Below are positions 33,580 to 42,256 of a DNA stretch of 64,000 bases, piece by piece. Made by a program: the position numbers and the translations under genes. This DNA comes from an uncultured Ruthenibacterium sp. Lineage in GTDB: Bacteria; Bacillota; Clostridia; Oscillospirales; Ruminococcaceae. The notes under the pieces were generated by a model. The model worked only from the letters and a program-made list of their open reading frames with translations. It searched no databases and was not told the DNA's origin. The stretch spans positions 55,833 through 119,832 of the forward strand of contig CALXBN010000006.1 in assembly GCA_944386555.1 (NCBI GenBank), read 5' to 3'. The number at the start of each line of letters is the position of its first letter. Position 1 is the first letter of the stretch.

Positions 33580-34317
33580 TTATGCGCCGTACCCGGCGGC
33601 TTCGGCCAGGGCGCGGTCGATGATAACCGTGGCGTCCGGGTGAAGCTTCAGCAGCGTGGAGGGGTTGTGCGGGGTGATGGTATCCCCCGTCACCAGGCCG
33701 CGGATAGCCTCGGCCTTGGCCGGGCCCGTGGCCACCAGCACAACTTTGCGCGCGGCCAGGATATCGCCCATGCCCATGGTGATGGCCATGGTGGGCACAT
33801 CCTCTTTTTTCTCAAAGAAGCGGGCGTTGGCGGAGATGGTGCTGTCGGTCAGATGTTCAATATGGGCCTTTGCATGCAGCGTGTCGCCGGCCTCGTTGAA
33901 AGCGATGTGGCCGTTGTTGCCAATACCCAGCAGCTGCAGGTCCGCAGGGCCGCCCTCGTACACCATGCGTTCCAGCTGGGCGGCGTTGGCCTGGTAATCG
34001 CCCATGCCGGCGGCCACAAAGGTATTGGCCTTGTCAATGTTGATATGGTCAAACAGGTTGGTATCCATAAAATAGCGGTAACTCTGGGGATGATCCGCAG
34101 GAATGCCGCAGTATTCATCCAGGTTCACCGTGCGCACACGGGCAAAATCCACCGTGCCGGCGCGGTTCATCTCAATCAGCTTGCGGTAGATGGGCACGGG
34201 GGTTCCGCCGGTGGCCAGGCCCAGCTTGCAGGCAGGTTTTTCCCGCACCAGGTCGGCAATCATCTGCGCAGCCGCCGCACAGCTTTCCTCATAACTTTCG
34301 GTCACGATCACATTCAT
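33580..34317 (-). CDS. nagB: Glucosamine-6-phosphate deaminase
   Basis: 245 residues. It converts glucosamine-6-phosphate to fructose-6-phosphate and ammonia. Family motifs: LATGGTPVPIYR near 36-47, VNLDEYCGI (catalytic Asp) near 66, GIGNNGHIAFNEAG near 130-143 (catalytic His/Glu), and ATGPAKAEAIRGL. It is shorter than E. coli NagB, as Firmicute enzymes usually are. Start ATG 34317, with AAAGGA upstream. No nagA is nearby in this window. Confidence 0.95.
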   Translation of the reverse strand: MNVIVTESYEESCAAAAQMIADLVREKPACKLGLATGGTPVPIYRKLIEMNRAGTVDFARVRTVNLDEYCGIPADHPQSYRYFMDTNLFDHINIDKANTFVAAGMGDYQANAAQLERMVYEGGPADLQLLGIGNNGHIAFNEAGDTLHAKAHIEHLTDSTISANARFFEKKEDVPTMAITMGMGDILAARKVVLVATGPAKAEAIRGLVTGDTITPHNPSTLLKLHPDATVIIDRALAEAAGYGA

Positions 34318-34450
34318 CACGCAGACATCCTTTCTTGGGAGTTTTCTGGTCTCATCATAGCACGTTTGTGCATGGCGGGAAAGCGCTGCGCACCGAAAGA
34401 GCCGAAAGTGCAAAAATGGCAGATGGTTTTTTCAATGGCCCGGCCGGGCG

Positions 34451-35719
34451 TCACTCACTGAAATAGTAGTGATAGGCCGCGGCCAGGTCCTCGGCGCCCC
34501 GGGCGGCGGTGGCCTGCCCGGTGGCCAGTGGATAGACCACATACCGGTACAGTGCGCGGCTGCCCAGATAGCAGAACCGGGCAGTATCCACCCGGGCCGC
34601 GGCATCCAGGTATTGGGCGGCCAGAGGGCTGTCCGCGCCGAAGGTTTTGGCCAGCAGGGTCTCGGTGGTCTCCCGGGCCAGGGCCAGGGACGCGCCTGCA
34701 TTCAGCACCTGCTGGCCGGCGGCATTGCGCTGAAAGGCCTCGGGCTGCAGCAGGGCCCCCAGGGCCTGCAGGGCCCGGTCGGCCAGGGGGCTGTTGGCCC
34801 GGATGCCGGCATACAGGGCCACCGCGCCGGTGACGCCCCCTTCCCCGTTGGGCACGGGCAGCAGCGCCGGCCGGCCGCCCGCCTGCACCAGGGCCTCAGC
34901 CCACTGGCGGAACATATTCTCCCCCAGGAACGCCGCCGCAAAGGGCGCACCGCCTTCGGGGAAGATGGCGTTGATCGAGCCGGTGAAGCCCATGGCGTTC
35001 ACCTGGGCCAGCAGTTCGGCCAGGGCCAGCTGGTCCTCGTTCAGGTGCACCCGGCCGGCGGCGTAGTCCAGCACCGGGGCGGCGGTAAAGCAGTCCCCAT
35101 AGCCGCTCTGCAGGTACACCAGGGGCGTCAGATCTTCCGCGCCGGTGTGGGCCAGCAGGGCCCGGAGGAAGGCCGCCGGGGCGTCGTCCTGCGCCGGCGC
35201 AAAACCCGCCAGGGCGCCGGCGTCGGCCAGCACCGCGGGCAGGGTGAAGGTGAGGGGCAGCAGATACTGGGCGCCGTCCCATTGGCCGGCGGCCAGCACC
35301 GCCGGGTGCAGGGACAGGCCGCCGGACAGCTGCTCCATGTGGGGGGCCAGATCCAGGAAGGCGCCGGCGTCCATGGTCTTCACCGGGTCGTCCAGCAGGG
35401 TGGGGACCTGGTTGCTCAGCACCAGCAGGTCCGGCCCGCCGCCGCTCATCAGCTGGGTGCGCACCCGGGTGCGCTGGGCCTCCAGCTCCTCCATCTCGGC
35501 CTGACTGGCGCCGTCGCCTACCGGCAGCACGGTCACCTCCACGGGCATGTCCAGCAGCGCCGGCAGCTCATTGCGCAGGAAGGGGCCAAAACTGGAATCG
35601 GCTTCGCTGTCGATCAAAACGGAGAGCGCCTGCTCCCCGGAAGAGGGCTGCCCGCCGCAGCCGGCCGCCCACAGCGGCAGCAGGGCGCACAACAGCAGCA
35701 CCGCGGCAATGCGTCTCAT
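34451..35719 (-). CDS. Orphan extracellular solute-binding lipoprotein (family 1-like)
   Basis: 422 residues. Signal peptide with lipobox WAAGCGG (Cys near 21). The mature protein has the loose pattern of sugar-type solute-binding proteins: QLMSGGGPDLLVLSNQVP, PLTFTLPAVLADAGAL, AALLGENMFRQWAE-like region and VPNGEGGVTGAVALYAGIRANS. No permease or ATPase genes are adjacent. The AraC regulator follows 147 bases upstream and an MsmK-type ATPase lies beyond it. Start ATG 35719 with GGGAGG. Ligand unknown; a carbohydrate role is a guess from neighbours. Confidence 0.75.
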   Translation of the reverse strand: MRRIAAVLLLCALLPLWAAGCGGQPSSGEQALSVLIDSEADSSFGPFLRNELPALLDMPVEVTVLPVGDGASQAEMEELEAQRTRVRTQLMSGGGPDLLVLSNQVPTLLDDPVKTMDAGAFLDLAPHMEQLSGGLSLHPAVLAAGQWDGAQYLLPLTFTLPAVLADAGALAGFAPAQDDAPAAFLRALLAHTGAEDLTPLVYLQSGYGDCFTAAPVLDYAAGRVHLNEDQLALAELLAQVNAMGFTGSINAIFPEGGAPFAAAFLGENMFRQWAEALVQAGGRPALLPVPNGEGGVTGAVALYAGIRANSPLADRALQALGALLQPEAFQRNAAGQQVLNAGASLALARETTETLLAKTFGADSPLAAQYLDAAARVDTARFCYLGSRALYRYVVYPLATGQATAARGAEDLAAAYHYYFSE

Positions 35720-35865
35720 CAGGGGCCTCCCTTCCGGCGGCGGGGACGGGCCCTCGCCGCGAACGACGATATTTTGTACCTTTAATGTAGCAAATTCCCG
35801 TCCTCCCTGTCCATGGGCAACGTGTACAAAAATCTTCCCGCATTTTCGGCACGGCGCACAAGGGC

Positions 35866-36690
35866 TCACACATACATGCGCCGCTCGGCCTGCTCCACCA
35901 GGGCGGGGTCTCCCGCCGCGCCGGCGTGGCCGGCCCGCCAGGCGGCGGGGGTGCAGCCCTCGTGCCGTTTAAACACCTTGCAGAAATAATTGGCCCCGGA
36001 GAAGCCGCACAGGCTGGCCACCGTCTCCAGGGGCCAGTCCCGGGCGGCCAGCATGGCCTTGGCGGCCTCCAGGCGCACCTGGGTGAGGTACTGCCCCGGG
36101 CCCATGCCCATGGCCTTGCTGAACACCCGCACCAGGTGGCTCTTGCTCACGCCCAGCTGGCGGCTGAGCTCCTCGGCGCCGTACAGCTCGGCGTAGTGGG
36201 CCCGCATGGCCAGCACCGCCTGGGTGACCAGGGGCGGCATGGCCGCCCGGGCCCTGCCGGCGTCCGCCTCCACCAGGGCGCACACCAGGCGGCAGCCCGC
36301 GGCGCACAGGGCCCCGGGCCCGGCCTCGCCCTGCCAGGCCTCCAGCAGGGCCGCCATGGCCTCGGGCGCGGCGGGGCACACCCCGCCGTCCGCCGCCAGC
36401 AGCCCGCCCCGGGCCGCCAGGCCCCCGGCAATGGCCTGCGCCGCAGCGCCGGACAGCCCCGCGCACAGCAGATGGCAGTCGGCTTCGGGCAGCAGCGTCA
36501 GCTCCTCCGCCGCCAGGGCCAGCCCGCCGGGCCCCAGGCCCGCGGCAGCGTCCCCCGTGCCCTGGGCCGCGCAGCGCCCCCGGGACACCAGCGCCACGGC
36601 AAAAGGCGATGCCAGATACACCGCTCCGTCATCGCCTGCGGCCTGGCGCACCAGTTCCACTTTGCACAGTCCGTCTGCAGCGAACAGCAT
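35866..36690 (-). CDS. AraC-family transcriptional regulator
   Basis: 274 residues. The N-terminal about 160 residues are Ala/Gly-rich without a recognisable cupin. The C-terminal about 100 residues are an AraC/XylS DNA-binding domain: first helix-turn-helix AEELSRQLGVSKSHLVRVFSKAMGMGPGQYL, then VRLEAAKAML and LETVASLCGFSGANYFCKVFKRHEGCTPAAWR. ATG 36690 is preferred over ATGs at 36711/36708 because GGGGTGA precedes it. Divergent from the MsmK-type ATPase gene; both may respond to a sugar. Unusually high GC. Confidence 0.9.
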   Translation of the reverse strand: MLFAADGLCKVELVRQAAGDDGAVYLASPFAVALVSRGRCAAQGTGDAAAGLGPGGLALAAEELTLLPEADCHLLCAGLSGAAAQAIAGGLAARGGLLAADGGVCPAAPEAMAALLEAWQGEAGPGALCAAGCRLVCALVEADAGRARAAMPPLVTQAVLAMRAHYAELYGAEELSRQLGVSKSHLVRVFSKAMGMGPGQYLTQVRLEAAKAMLAARDWPLETVASLCGFSGANYFCKVFKRHEGCTPAAWRAGHAGAAGDPALVEQAERRMYV

Positions 36691-36837
36691 CAAATCACCC
36701 CAAAACATCAATATTTTACTATTTTCTTTTCATAAAAACCTGTTAATATTATAGTAGAACTTGCAAGCAAGCGCAAGAGCCATCAACAAAATGCCCTGTG
36801 CGCTGTGAAACGAACGACAAAAAGGAGTGTTGTACCC

Positions 36838-37947
36838 ATGGCAAAGATCAGCCTGAAAGGCATCTACAAAATCTACCCCGGTGATGTCACCGCCGTCCGG
36901 GATTTCAACCTGGAAATTGAGGACAAGGAGTTCATCATCCTGGTAGGTCCCTCTGGCTGCGGCAAATCCACCACGCTGCGCATGATTGCCGGCCTGGAAG
37001 AAATCAGCAAAGGCGAGCTGTACATCGGCGACCGCCTGGTAAATGATGTGCCCCCGAAGGACCGCGACATCGCCATGGTGTTCCAGAACTATGCGCTGTA
37101 CCCGCATATGACGGTGTACAAGAACATGGCATTCGGCCTGGAACTGCGCAAGACCCCCAAAGATGAGATTGACAAACGCGTGCGCGAGGCCGCCCGCATC
37201 CTGGATATCGAGCATCTGCTGGACCGCAAGCCCAAGGCACTGTCCGGCGGCCAGCGCCAGCGTGTGGCCCTGGGCCGTGCCATGGTGCGCAACCCGGCGG
37301 TGTTCCTGCTGGACGAGCCGCTGTCCAACCTGGACGCCAAACTGCGCACCGCCATGCGCACCGAGATCATCAAACTGCACCAGCGCCTGGGCACTACCTT
37401 CATCTATGTGACCCATGACCAGACCGAGGCCATGACCATGGGCGACCGCATCGTGGTGATGAAGGACGGCGTGATCCAGCAGGTGGATACCCCGCAGAAT
37501 CTGTATGATTATCCCTGCAATATGTTCGTGGCCGGCTTCATCGGCAGCCCGCAGATGAACTTCCTGGATGCCACACTGGTCAAAGAGGGCGAAAAATATT
37601 ATGTAGACCTGGGCGAGGACAAACTGCTGATCAAGCCCGAGAAGGTGACCCCTGCCCTGGATGCCTATGTAGGCAAGGCCATCAAGGCCGGTATCCGCCC
37701 GGAAGACATCAAAGACGACGAGGAATTCCTGCAGAAGCACGCCGACGCCAAAATTACCGCCAGCGTGGAAGTGTGCGAGCTGATGGGCAGCGAGATTTAC
37801 CTGTACCTGACCTACAAGGGCTACAAGATGACTGCCCGCGTGGCCCCCACCAGCAAGGCCAAAAACGGCGCCGATGTCACCGTTGCTTTGGACACCAGCA
37901 AACTGCACCTGTTTGACCCGGAGACCGAAGCCGTCATCCTGAACTGA
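36838..37947 (+). CDS. Multi-sugar ABC transporter ATPase (MsmK/UgpC type), orphan
   Basis: 369 residues. Walker A GPSGCGKST near 36-44, Q-loop FQNYALYPHMTV, signature LSGGQRQR, Walker B VFLLDEPLSNLDAKLR, H-loop VTHDQTEAMTMGDR, and C-terminal TOBE/MalK regulatory region from about 235. MsmK-type ATPases are shared by several carbohydrate importers that lack their own ATPase, which explains its solitary location. Codon use looks strongly biased to C/G-ending codons, consistent with high expression. Start ATG 36838 with AAAAGGAG. A 16-bp terminator follows. Confidence 0.95.
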   Translation: MAKISLKGIYKIYPGDVTAVRDFNLEIEDKEFIILVGPSGCGKSTTLRMIAGLEEISKGELYIGDRLVNDVPPKDRDIAMVFQNYALYPHMTVYKNMAFGLELRKTPKDEIDKRVREAARILDIEHLLDRKPKALSGGQRQRVALGRAMVRNPAVFLLDEPLSNLDAKLRTAMRTEIIKLHQRLGTTFIYVTHDQTEAMTMGDRIVVMKDGVIQQVDTPQNLYDYPCNMFVAGFIGSPQMNFLDATLVKEGEKYYVDLGEDKLLIKPEKVTPALDAYVGKAIKAGIRPEDIKDDEEFLQKHADAKITASVEVCELMGSEIYLYLTYKGYKMTARVAPTSKAKNGADVTVALDTSKLHLFDPETEAVILN

Positions 37948-37971
37948 ACTCTATTTCTCTCACTTCTTTCA

Positions 37972-38015
37972 CCGCAGGGGCGGGCCCGTACAAGGGCCCG
38001 CCCCTGCGGCCGTTT
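37972..38015 (+). terminator. Strong terminator of the MsmK-type gene
   Basis: Perfect 16-bp GC-rich arms at 37972-37987 and 37994-38009 with a six-base loop, followed by CCGTTTCC. The T tract is short but the stem is very stable. Confidence 0.85.
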
Positions 38016-38107
38016 CCCGGCCGCAGATGCCCCTCGTTCTCCAGGCCCCAGTGCCGCCGCGGGGAGCGGGCAGGCTGTATTCTTCCTGCGCTTCGGCCGA
38101 ACACTTT

Positions 38108-38650
38108 TCATTGCGAAAACCATTCATGCAGCAGCCGTATGCTCCGCCGCAGCTTCCTGTAAATTTCTTCCGGGGGATCCGTCCGGCCGTTGGACAGCCA
38201 CAGGTCTATGACCAACGGGATCAGATGGGAAAGGATGCGGTGAAAGTATTCATCTTTGCCGTCCGCGTCCAGGCCCGCCATCAGCTGGCTCTGCGGGATG
38301 TATTTCTCCCCTTTTTTCTGAAAAATATCCAGGCGGCTGTTTTCTGACAGCACTTCAATCAAATCCCGCCGCTTTTCCAGTTCAATCATTGCATAGATCA
38401 CCTGTTCCTTCAGCGTGTCTCCGCGCAGATTCAAAAGGATCTCCCGTGCCATACATTCCGTCATGTATTCCAGCACATCCACCGTATTGTCAAACAGACG
38501 ATAAAATGTTGTGCGGCTGATTTGATAATCCCGATGCAAATCCGATACAGAAATCTTAGCAAACGGTTTCTGCCTGGCACAGTCAAGCAAAGCTTTACCG
38601 ATGCGCTGTGCAGACCTCTGTGCGCGGATATCTTTTGAGATGCGGTACAT
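38108..38650 (-). CDS. TetR-family transcriptional regulator
   Basis: 180 residues. N-terminal TetR helix-turn-helix (about 15-60): KALLDCARQKPFAKISVSDLHRDYQISRTTFYRLFDN. The rest is helical ligand domain with RRDLIEVLSENSRLDIFQKKGE. Second of two adjacent ATGs chosen on spacing from AGGAGG. Divergent from the DAPG-hydrolase-like gene; an inverted repeat in the shared promoter region (38686-38715) is the likely operator. By analogy with PhlF/PhlH regulators next to PhlG, it may sense the hydrolase substrate, an inference only. Confidence 0.9.
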   Translation of the reverse strand: MYRISKDIRAQRSAQRIGKALLDCARQKPFAKISVSDLHRDYQISRTTFYRLFDNTVDVLEYMTECMAREILLNLRGDTLKEQVIYAMIELEKRRDLIEVLSENSRLDIFQKKGEKYIPQSQLMAGLDADGKDEYFHRILSHLIPLVIDLWLSNGRTDPPEEIYRKLRRSIRLLHEWFSQ

Positions 38651-38685
38651 CATTTGCCTCCTGTGAACCAGAACATTTCGGAACT

Positions 38686-38715
38686 ATTGTATCAGAACAG
38701 CTTCGATGATACAAT
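38686..38715. promoter_or_regulatory. Probable TetR operator
   Basis: Perfect 9-bp inverted repeat ATTGTATCA (38686-38694) and TGATACAAT (38707-38715) separated by 12 bases, between the divergent TetR and hydrolase genes. Confidence 0.7.
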
Positions 38716-38744
38716 GTCCGCGGAAAAGACAAGGAGGAACCGCC

Positions 38745-39493
38745 ATGGAAGCATTGCTGAAGAAACCGCTGCCGCCCATTCCCATGGATATACAAAAAAG
38801 TTGGATGCCTCGCTGAAGGTTGGGAAGCCCCCCATTACCCTGACCTCCTTTACGGATAAAGAGGCCATACTATACAGTTTGCCCCTTCAGCAGGAAGTAG
38901 GGTTTGCCCAATTCCCCGGCGGAAGCTGGCTGGTCTCGATGACCTGTCCGATGCCCGGGATCACACCGGAGATGATCGAATGGTGGTTCTGGTGGCACTG
39001 CCAGGATCCTTTGCGTTATCAGATCTGGTTCCCGGGCTCTCACCTCTACATTTCCTATCCGTCAAAGGACAAAAGGTATTTTGAACAACCAGCCATGCCG
39101 CCTTTCAGGCCCAACACCCAGCGGCCGGTCGAAAAGATCGGCCCGGTTTCGGCGCCTTTGCAAATTGATTTTGTGACACCTGAATCATTTGGCTTTTCCG
39201 GTACAGCCATGCAGAAAAACCATATTCCGCTCATCGTTTGCGGCCACGTAAGTACCTTCAGGGGCCTGGTTCCTCATACTGAAATGGCCCATATTTTTCG
39301 TCAGACCGAGGATGGGCTGTTTCTGTCCAGCCGTTTTTGGCTGGGGGGATGCCTGCCTTCCTGCCTGCGCAGCATACTCAGGCGGCGGATGACCGGCAGC
39401 CTTGCCCGGGGGATGGCGGAACATTGCTGCATCGAATACCGGAATTTGACGGAAATCCTGCCGGAAGTATACAATCGATATCGGAACAGGTAA
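38745..39493 (+). pseudogene. DAPG-hydrolase (PhlG)-like gene with N-terminal frameshift
   Basis: A well-placed AAGGAGG and ATG 38745 open a frame (MEALLKKPLPPIPMDIQK) that stops at 38814. From about 38795 the hydrolase continues one frame back: KLDASLKVGKPP, CPMPGITPEMIEWWFWWH near 80, WFPGSHLY, and HIPLIVCGHVS, the PhlG-like core, to the stop at 39493. Adding one A to the A6 run at 38794-38799 joins both parts into a 249-residue protein of normal look. PhlG-type enzymes cleave C-C bonds in acylphloroglucinols. The gene is either inactivated, rescued by slippage on the A run, or carries a sequencing error. Confidence 0.75.
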
Positions 39494-39536
39494 GACGGCA
39501 CGACTGCTGCCGACAGAGCCGCGCTCTCTCCAAGCC

Positions 39537-39568
39537 GCAGGCGGAGGAATGTTCTCCGCCTGCTTTTT
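39537..39568 (+). terminator. Terminator of the PhlG-like gene
   Basis: GCAGGCGGAGGA pairs with TCTCCGCCTGC (39553-39563), followed by TTTTTCT. Confidence 0.85.
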
Positions 39569-39763
39569 CTCGCGGATATTTGCGCCTGCCCTTTTTCGCC
39601 ATCCGGCCCTGCCGCCTGCCCGCTCCCCTCTGATAAAAAAAGGGGTTGGCCGGGTGGCTGTTTTGTGTTATAATGATTATACAAATCGTACTATAATACA
39701 AACCGGATAACAAACGGGACACATTGCCGGGCCTGTTGCCGGTGCGGGAAAGAGGGGGAACCA

Positions 39764-41305
39764 TTGCATATTGTAAAACTGGCAGCGCAGCAGCTGCAGG
39801 AAAAACTGAAGGAGTCTCTCAGCGCGGTACTGCCCATTTTGGGCATCGTGCTGCTGTTGAGCTTTACCATTGCGCCGCTGTCGGCCAGCACCCTGCTGTG
39901 CTTCCTGCTGGGGGCGCTGCTTTTGGTGGCCGGCATGGTGCTGTTCAACCTGGGGGCTGACCTCTCCATGACGCCCATGGGCAACCGCATCGGCGCCAGC
40001 CTGGCCCGCAGCCGCAGCGTGCCGCTGGTGCTTGCCGTGGCGTTCCTGTTGGGCTTTTTTATCACCATCTCCGAGCCGGACCTGCAGGTGCTGGCCAACC
40101 AGGTACCTGCGGTGCCCAATATGACGCTGGTTTTGGCGGTAGCCGCAGGCGTTGGGGCGTTTTTGGTGGTGGCGCTGCTGCGCATGCTCATCGGTATCTC
40201 CCTGCGCCGGCTGCTGATCGTATTCTATCTGGCGGTATTTGCCCTGGCGTTCTTGGTGCCGGCAGATTTCCTCAGCGTAGCCTTTGATTCCGGCGGCGTC
40301 ACCACCGGGCCCATGACGGTGCCCTTCATCATGGCCCTGGGCGTGGGCGTTTCCGCCATCCGCGATGACCGCCACGCTGCCTCCGACAGCTTCGGCCTGG
40401 TGGCCCTGTGCAGCATTGGGCCCATCCTGGCGGTACTGGTTCTGGGGATGGTGTATGCCCCTGAAGGCAACTATGCCGCCAGCAACCTGATCCCGGAGGT
40501 GAGCGATTCCGCCGGGCTGTGGCAGCTGTTTGCCTACGAGATCCCCCACTATATGCAGGAGATCGCCGGGGCACTGGCGCCCATCATCATCTTTTTTGCG
40601 GTGTTCCAGCTGGCGGTGCTGCGTCTGCCCGGGCGGCAGCTGGCGCGCATCTGCGTTGGGCTTTTGTATACCTTTGCAGGGCTGGTGCTGTTCCTCACCG
40701 GCGTGAATGTGGGCTTTTTGCCCGCAGGCTACGCCCTTGGCGGCGTGCTGGCCGGCCTGCCCTACCGGTGGATCCTGGTGCCAGTGGCCATGATCGTGGG
40801 TTTTTTCATCGTGCGGGCCGAGCCGGCGGTGTATGTGCTGAACAAGCAGGTGGAAGAGATGACCGACGGAGCCATCTCTGCCTCTTCCATGGGCACGGCG
40901 CTGTCCATCGGTATGGCGGTATCCCTGGGGCTGGCTATGGTGCGGGTGCTCACGGGCATCTCCATTCTATGGTTTCTGATTCCCGGCTACGCCATTGCCC
41001 TGGGCATCAGCTTCTTTGTGCCGAAAATTTACACCGCCATCGCCTTTGACTCGGGCGGCGTGGCCAGCGGCCCCATGACGGCTACCTTTCTTCTGCCCCT
41101 GGCCCAGGGCGCCTGCACCGCCGTGGGGGGGAATATGGTCACCGATGCGTTCGGCGTGGTGGCCATGGTGGCCATGACGCCGCTGATTACCATTCAGCTG
41201 ATGGGTGTGGCTGCCCAGCTGCAGCACCGGCGCGGCGCCCTGGCCGAGGCCCGGGCCGAGCGCGCTTTCCGGCAGATGGACGAAGACGCCATCATTGAGC
41301 TGTGA
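39764..41305 (+). CDS. DUF1538 membrane protein with two homologous halves
   Basis: 513 residues, about 12 membrane helices in two repeats. Each half carries an E-P-x-x-x-V-L segment (SEPDLQVLANQV and AEPAVYVLNKQV) and a signature FDSGGV-[TA]-[TS]-GPMT (near 178 and 430). DUF1538 proteins (UmpA/UmpB-type) have been reported as cation/proton antiporters in some bacteria; here both halves are fused in one chain. The PII-like gene 18 bases downstream points to nucleotide- or nitrogen-linked control. Start is TTG 39764 after AGAGGGGG. Transported ion not known. Confidence 0.88.
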   Translation: MHIVKLAAQQLQEKLKESLSAVLPILGIVLLLSFTIAPLSASTLLCFLLGALLLVAGMVLFNLGADLSMTPMGNRIGASLARSRSVPLVLAVAFLLGFFITISEPDLQVLANQVPAVPNMTLVLAVAAGVGAFLVVALLRMLIGISLRRLLIVFYLAVFALAFLVPADFLSVAFDSGGVTTGPMTVPFIMALGVGVSAIRDDRHAASDSFGLVALCSIGPILAVLVLGMVYAPEGNYAASNLIPEVSDSAGLWQLFAYEIPHYMQEIAGALAPIIIFFAVFQLAVLRLPGRQLARICVGLLYTFAGLVLFLTGVNVGFLPAGYALGGVLAGLPYRWILVPVAMIVGFFIVRAEPAVYVLNKQVEEMTDGAISASSMGTALSIGMAVSLGLAMVRVLTGISILWFLIPGYAIALGISFFVPKIYTAIAFDSGGVASGPMTATFLLPLAQGACTAVGGNMVTDAFGVVAMVAMTPLITIQLMGVAAQLQHRRGALAEARAERAFRQMDEDAIIEL

Positions 41306-41323
41306 GGAACGGAGGGACGAAGC

Positions 41324-42031
41324 GTGAACGGATTATATTGGATGGTGCTGATTGTGGACCGGCGCAATGCCGGGCGTTTTCTGGACTGCCTTGAAAAGAA
41401 CCGTGTATCCCTTTCGCTGCAGACAGCAGCCCAGGGCACGGCCGCCAGCGAGCTGCTGGATTACTTCGGCCTGGAAAAGCGGGAAAAGGCCGTGCTGCTG
41501 GCGGTGGTGACGGGCCCGGTGTGGCAGCAGGTGCGCCGGGCGCTGCAGCATCAGATGATGATCGACGTGCCGGGCACCGGCATCGCATTTATTATTCCGC
41601 TGAGCAGCATCGGCGGCAAACGGCAGCTGGCCTTTCTGACGGCCGGCCAGGACTACACAACAGGGGAGGAATCGGCCTTGAAGAACACGAAGTACGAGCT
41701 GGTGGTAGCGGTGGCCAACCAGGGCTACACCGAGCTGGTGATGGAGGCGGCCCGCAAGGGCGGCGCCGGCGGCGGCACGGTGATCCACGCCAAAGGTACC
41801 GGCATGGAACAGGCCCAGCACTTTCTGGGCGTCAGCCTGGTGTCGGAAAAAGAGATGATCCTGATTGTGGTGCGCACGGCGGCCAAAAACCAGGTGATGC
41901 GGGCCATCATGGACGACGCCGGCCTGGAAACCAAGGCCGGGGCGCTGGTGTTCTCTCTGCCCGTCACCCAAACGGCGGGCCTGCGCCTGACCGACCACCC
42001 CGACAGCCAGCCGGCCGCCGACGCCGAGTGA
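41324..42031 (+). CDS. Tandem PII-like regulatory protein
   Basis: 235 residues with two PII-like ferredoxin folds. The first (about 1-105) starts MNGLYWMVLIVDRRNAGRFLDCLEK and ends FIIPLSSIGG. The second (about 118-220) starts TKYELVVAVANQGYTELVMEAARKGGAGGGTVIHAKGT and ends GALVFSLPVTQTAGL. The TELVMEAARKGGAGGGT pattern is typical of PII-like proteins next to DUF1538. It probably binds a nucleotide or metabolite and gates the transporter. GTG start 41324 after GGAGGG. Same operon as the DUF1538 gene. Confidence 0.88.
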   Translation: MNGLYWMVLIVDRRNAGRFLDCLEKNRVSLSLQTAAQGTAASELLDYFGLEKREKAVLLAVVTGPVWQQVRRALQHQMMIDVPGTGIAFIIPLSSIGGKRQLAFLTAGQDYTTGEESALKNTKYELVVAVANQGYTELVMEAARKGGAGGGTVIHAKGTGMEQAQHFLGVSLVSEKEMILIVVRTAAKNQVMRAIMDDAGLETKAGALVFSLPVTQTAGLRLTDHPDSQPAADAE

Positions 42032-42073
42032 CCCCGCGGCCCGTGCGGCCGCGGCCAAAACGTCCAGCCGAAC

Positions 42074-42122
42074 GGGAGGGGCGCCGCCTGCCTTTGGGCC
42101 AGGCGCGCCCCTCCCCTTTTTC
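42074..42122 (+). terminator. Terminator of the DUF1538-PII operon
   Basis: 11-bp arms GGGAGGGGCGC (42074-42084) and GCGCCCCTCCC (42105-42115) with further inner pairing, then CTTTTTC. Confidence 0.9.
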
Positions 42123-42256
42123 TGCGCGCCGTTTTATGCTATACTATCTGTGCTATACTAAAAAACTTATCCGTGTGCAAAGGGGCGCCGCCGCGCCCTG
42201 TGCGCCGGAACGCACCGGGCCGCCGCCCGGGCCGGCCCCTGAAAAGGAGGAAGAAC

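Noticed and set aside
38794..38800. AAAAAAG as a programmed -1 frameshift site.
   Set aside because: In the zero frame it reads CAA AAA AGT, not the A-AAA-AAG slippery heptamer; no clear downstream stimulator. Left as mutation, transcript slippage or sequencing error.
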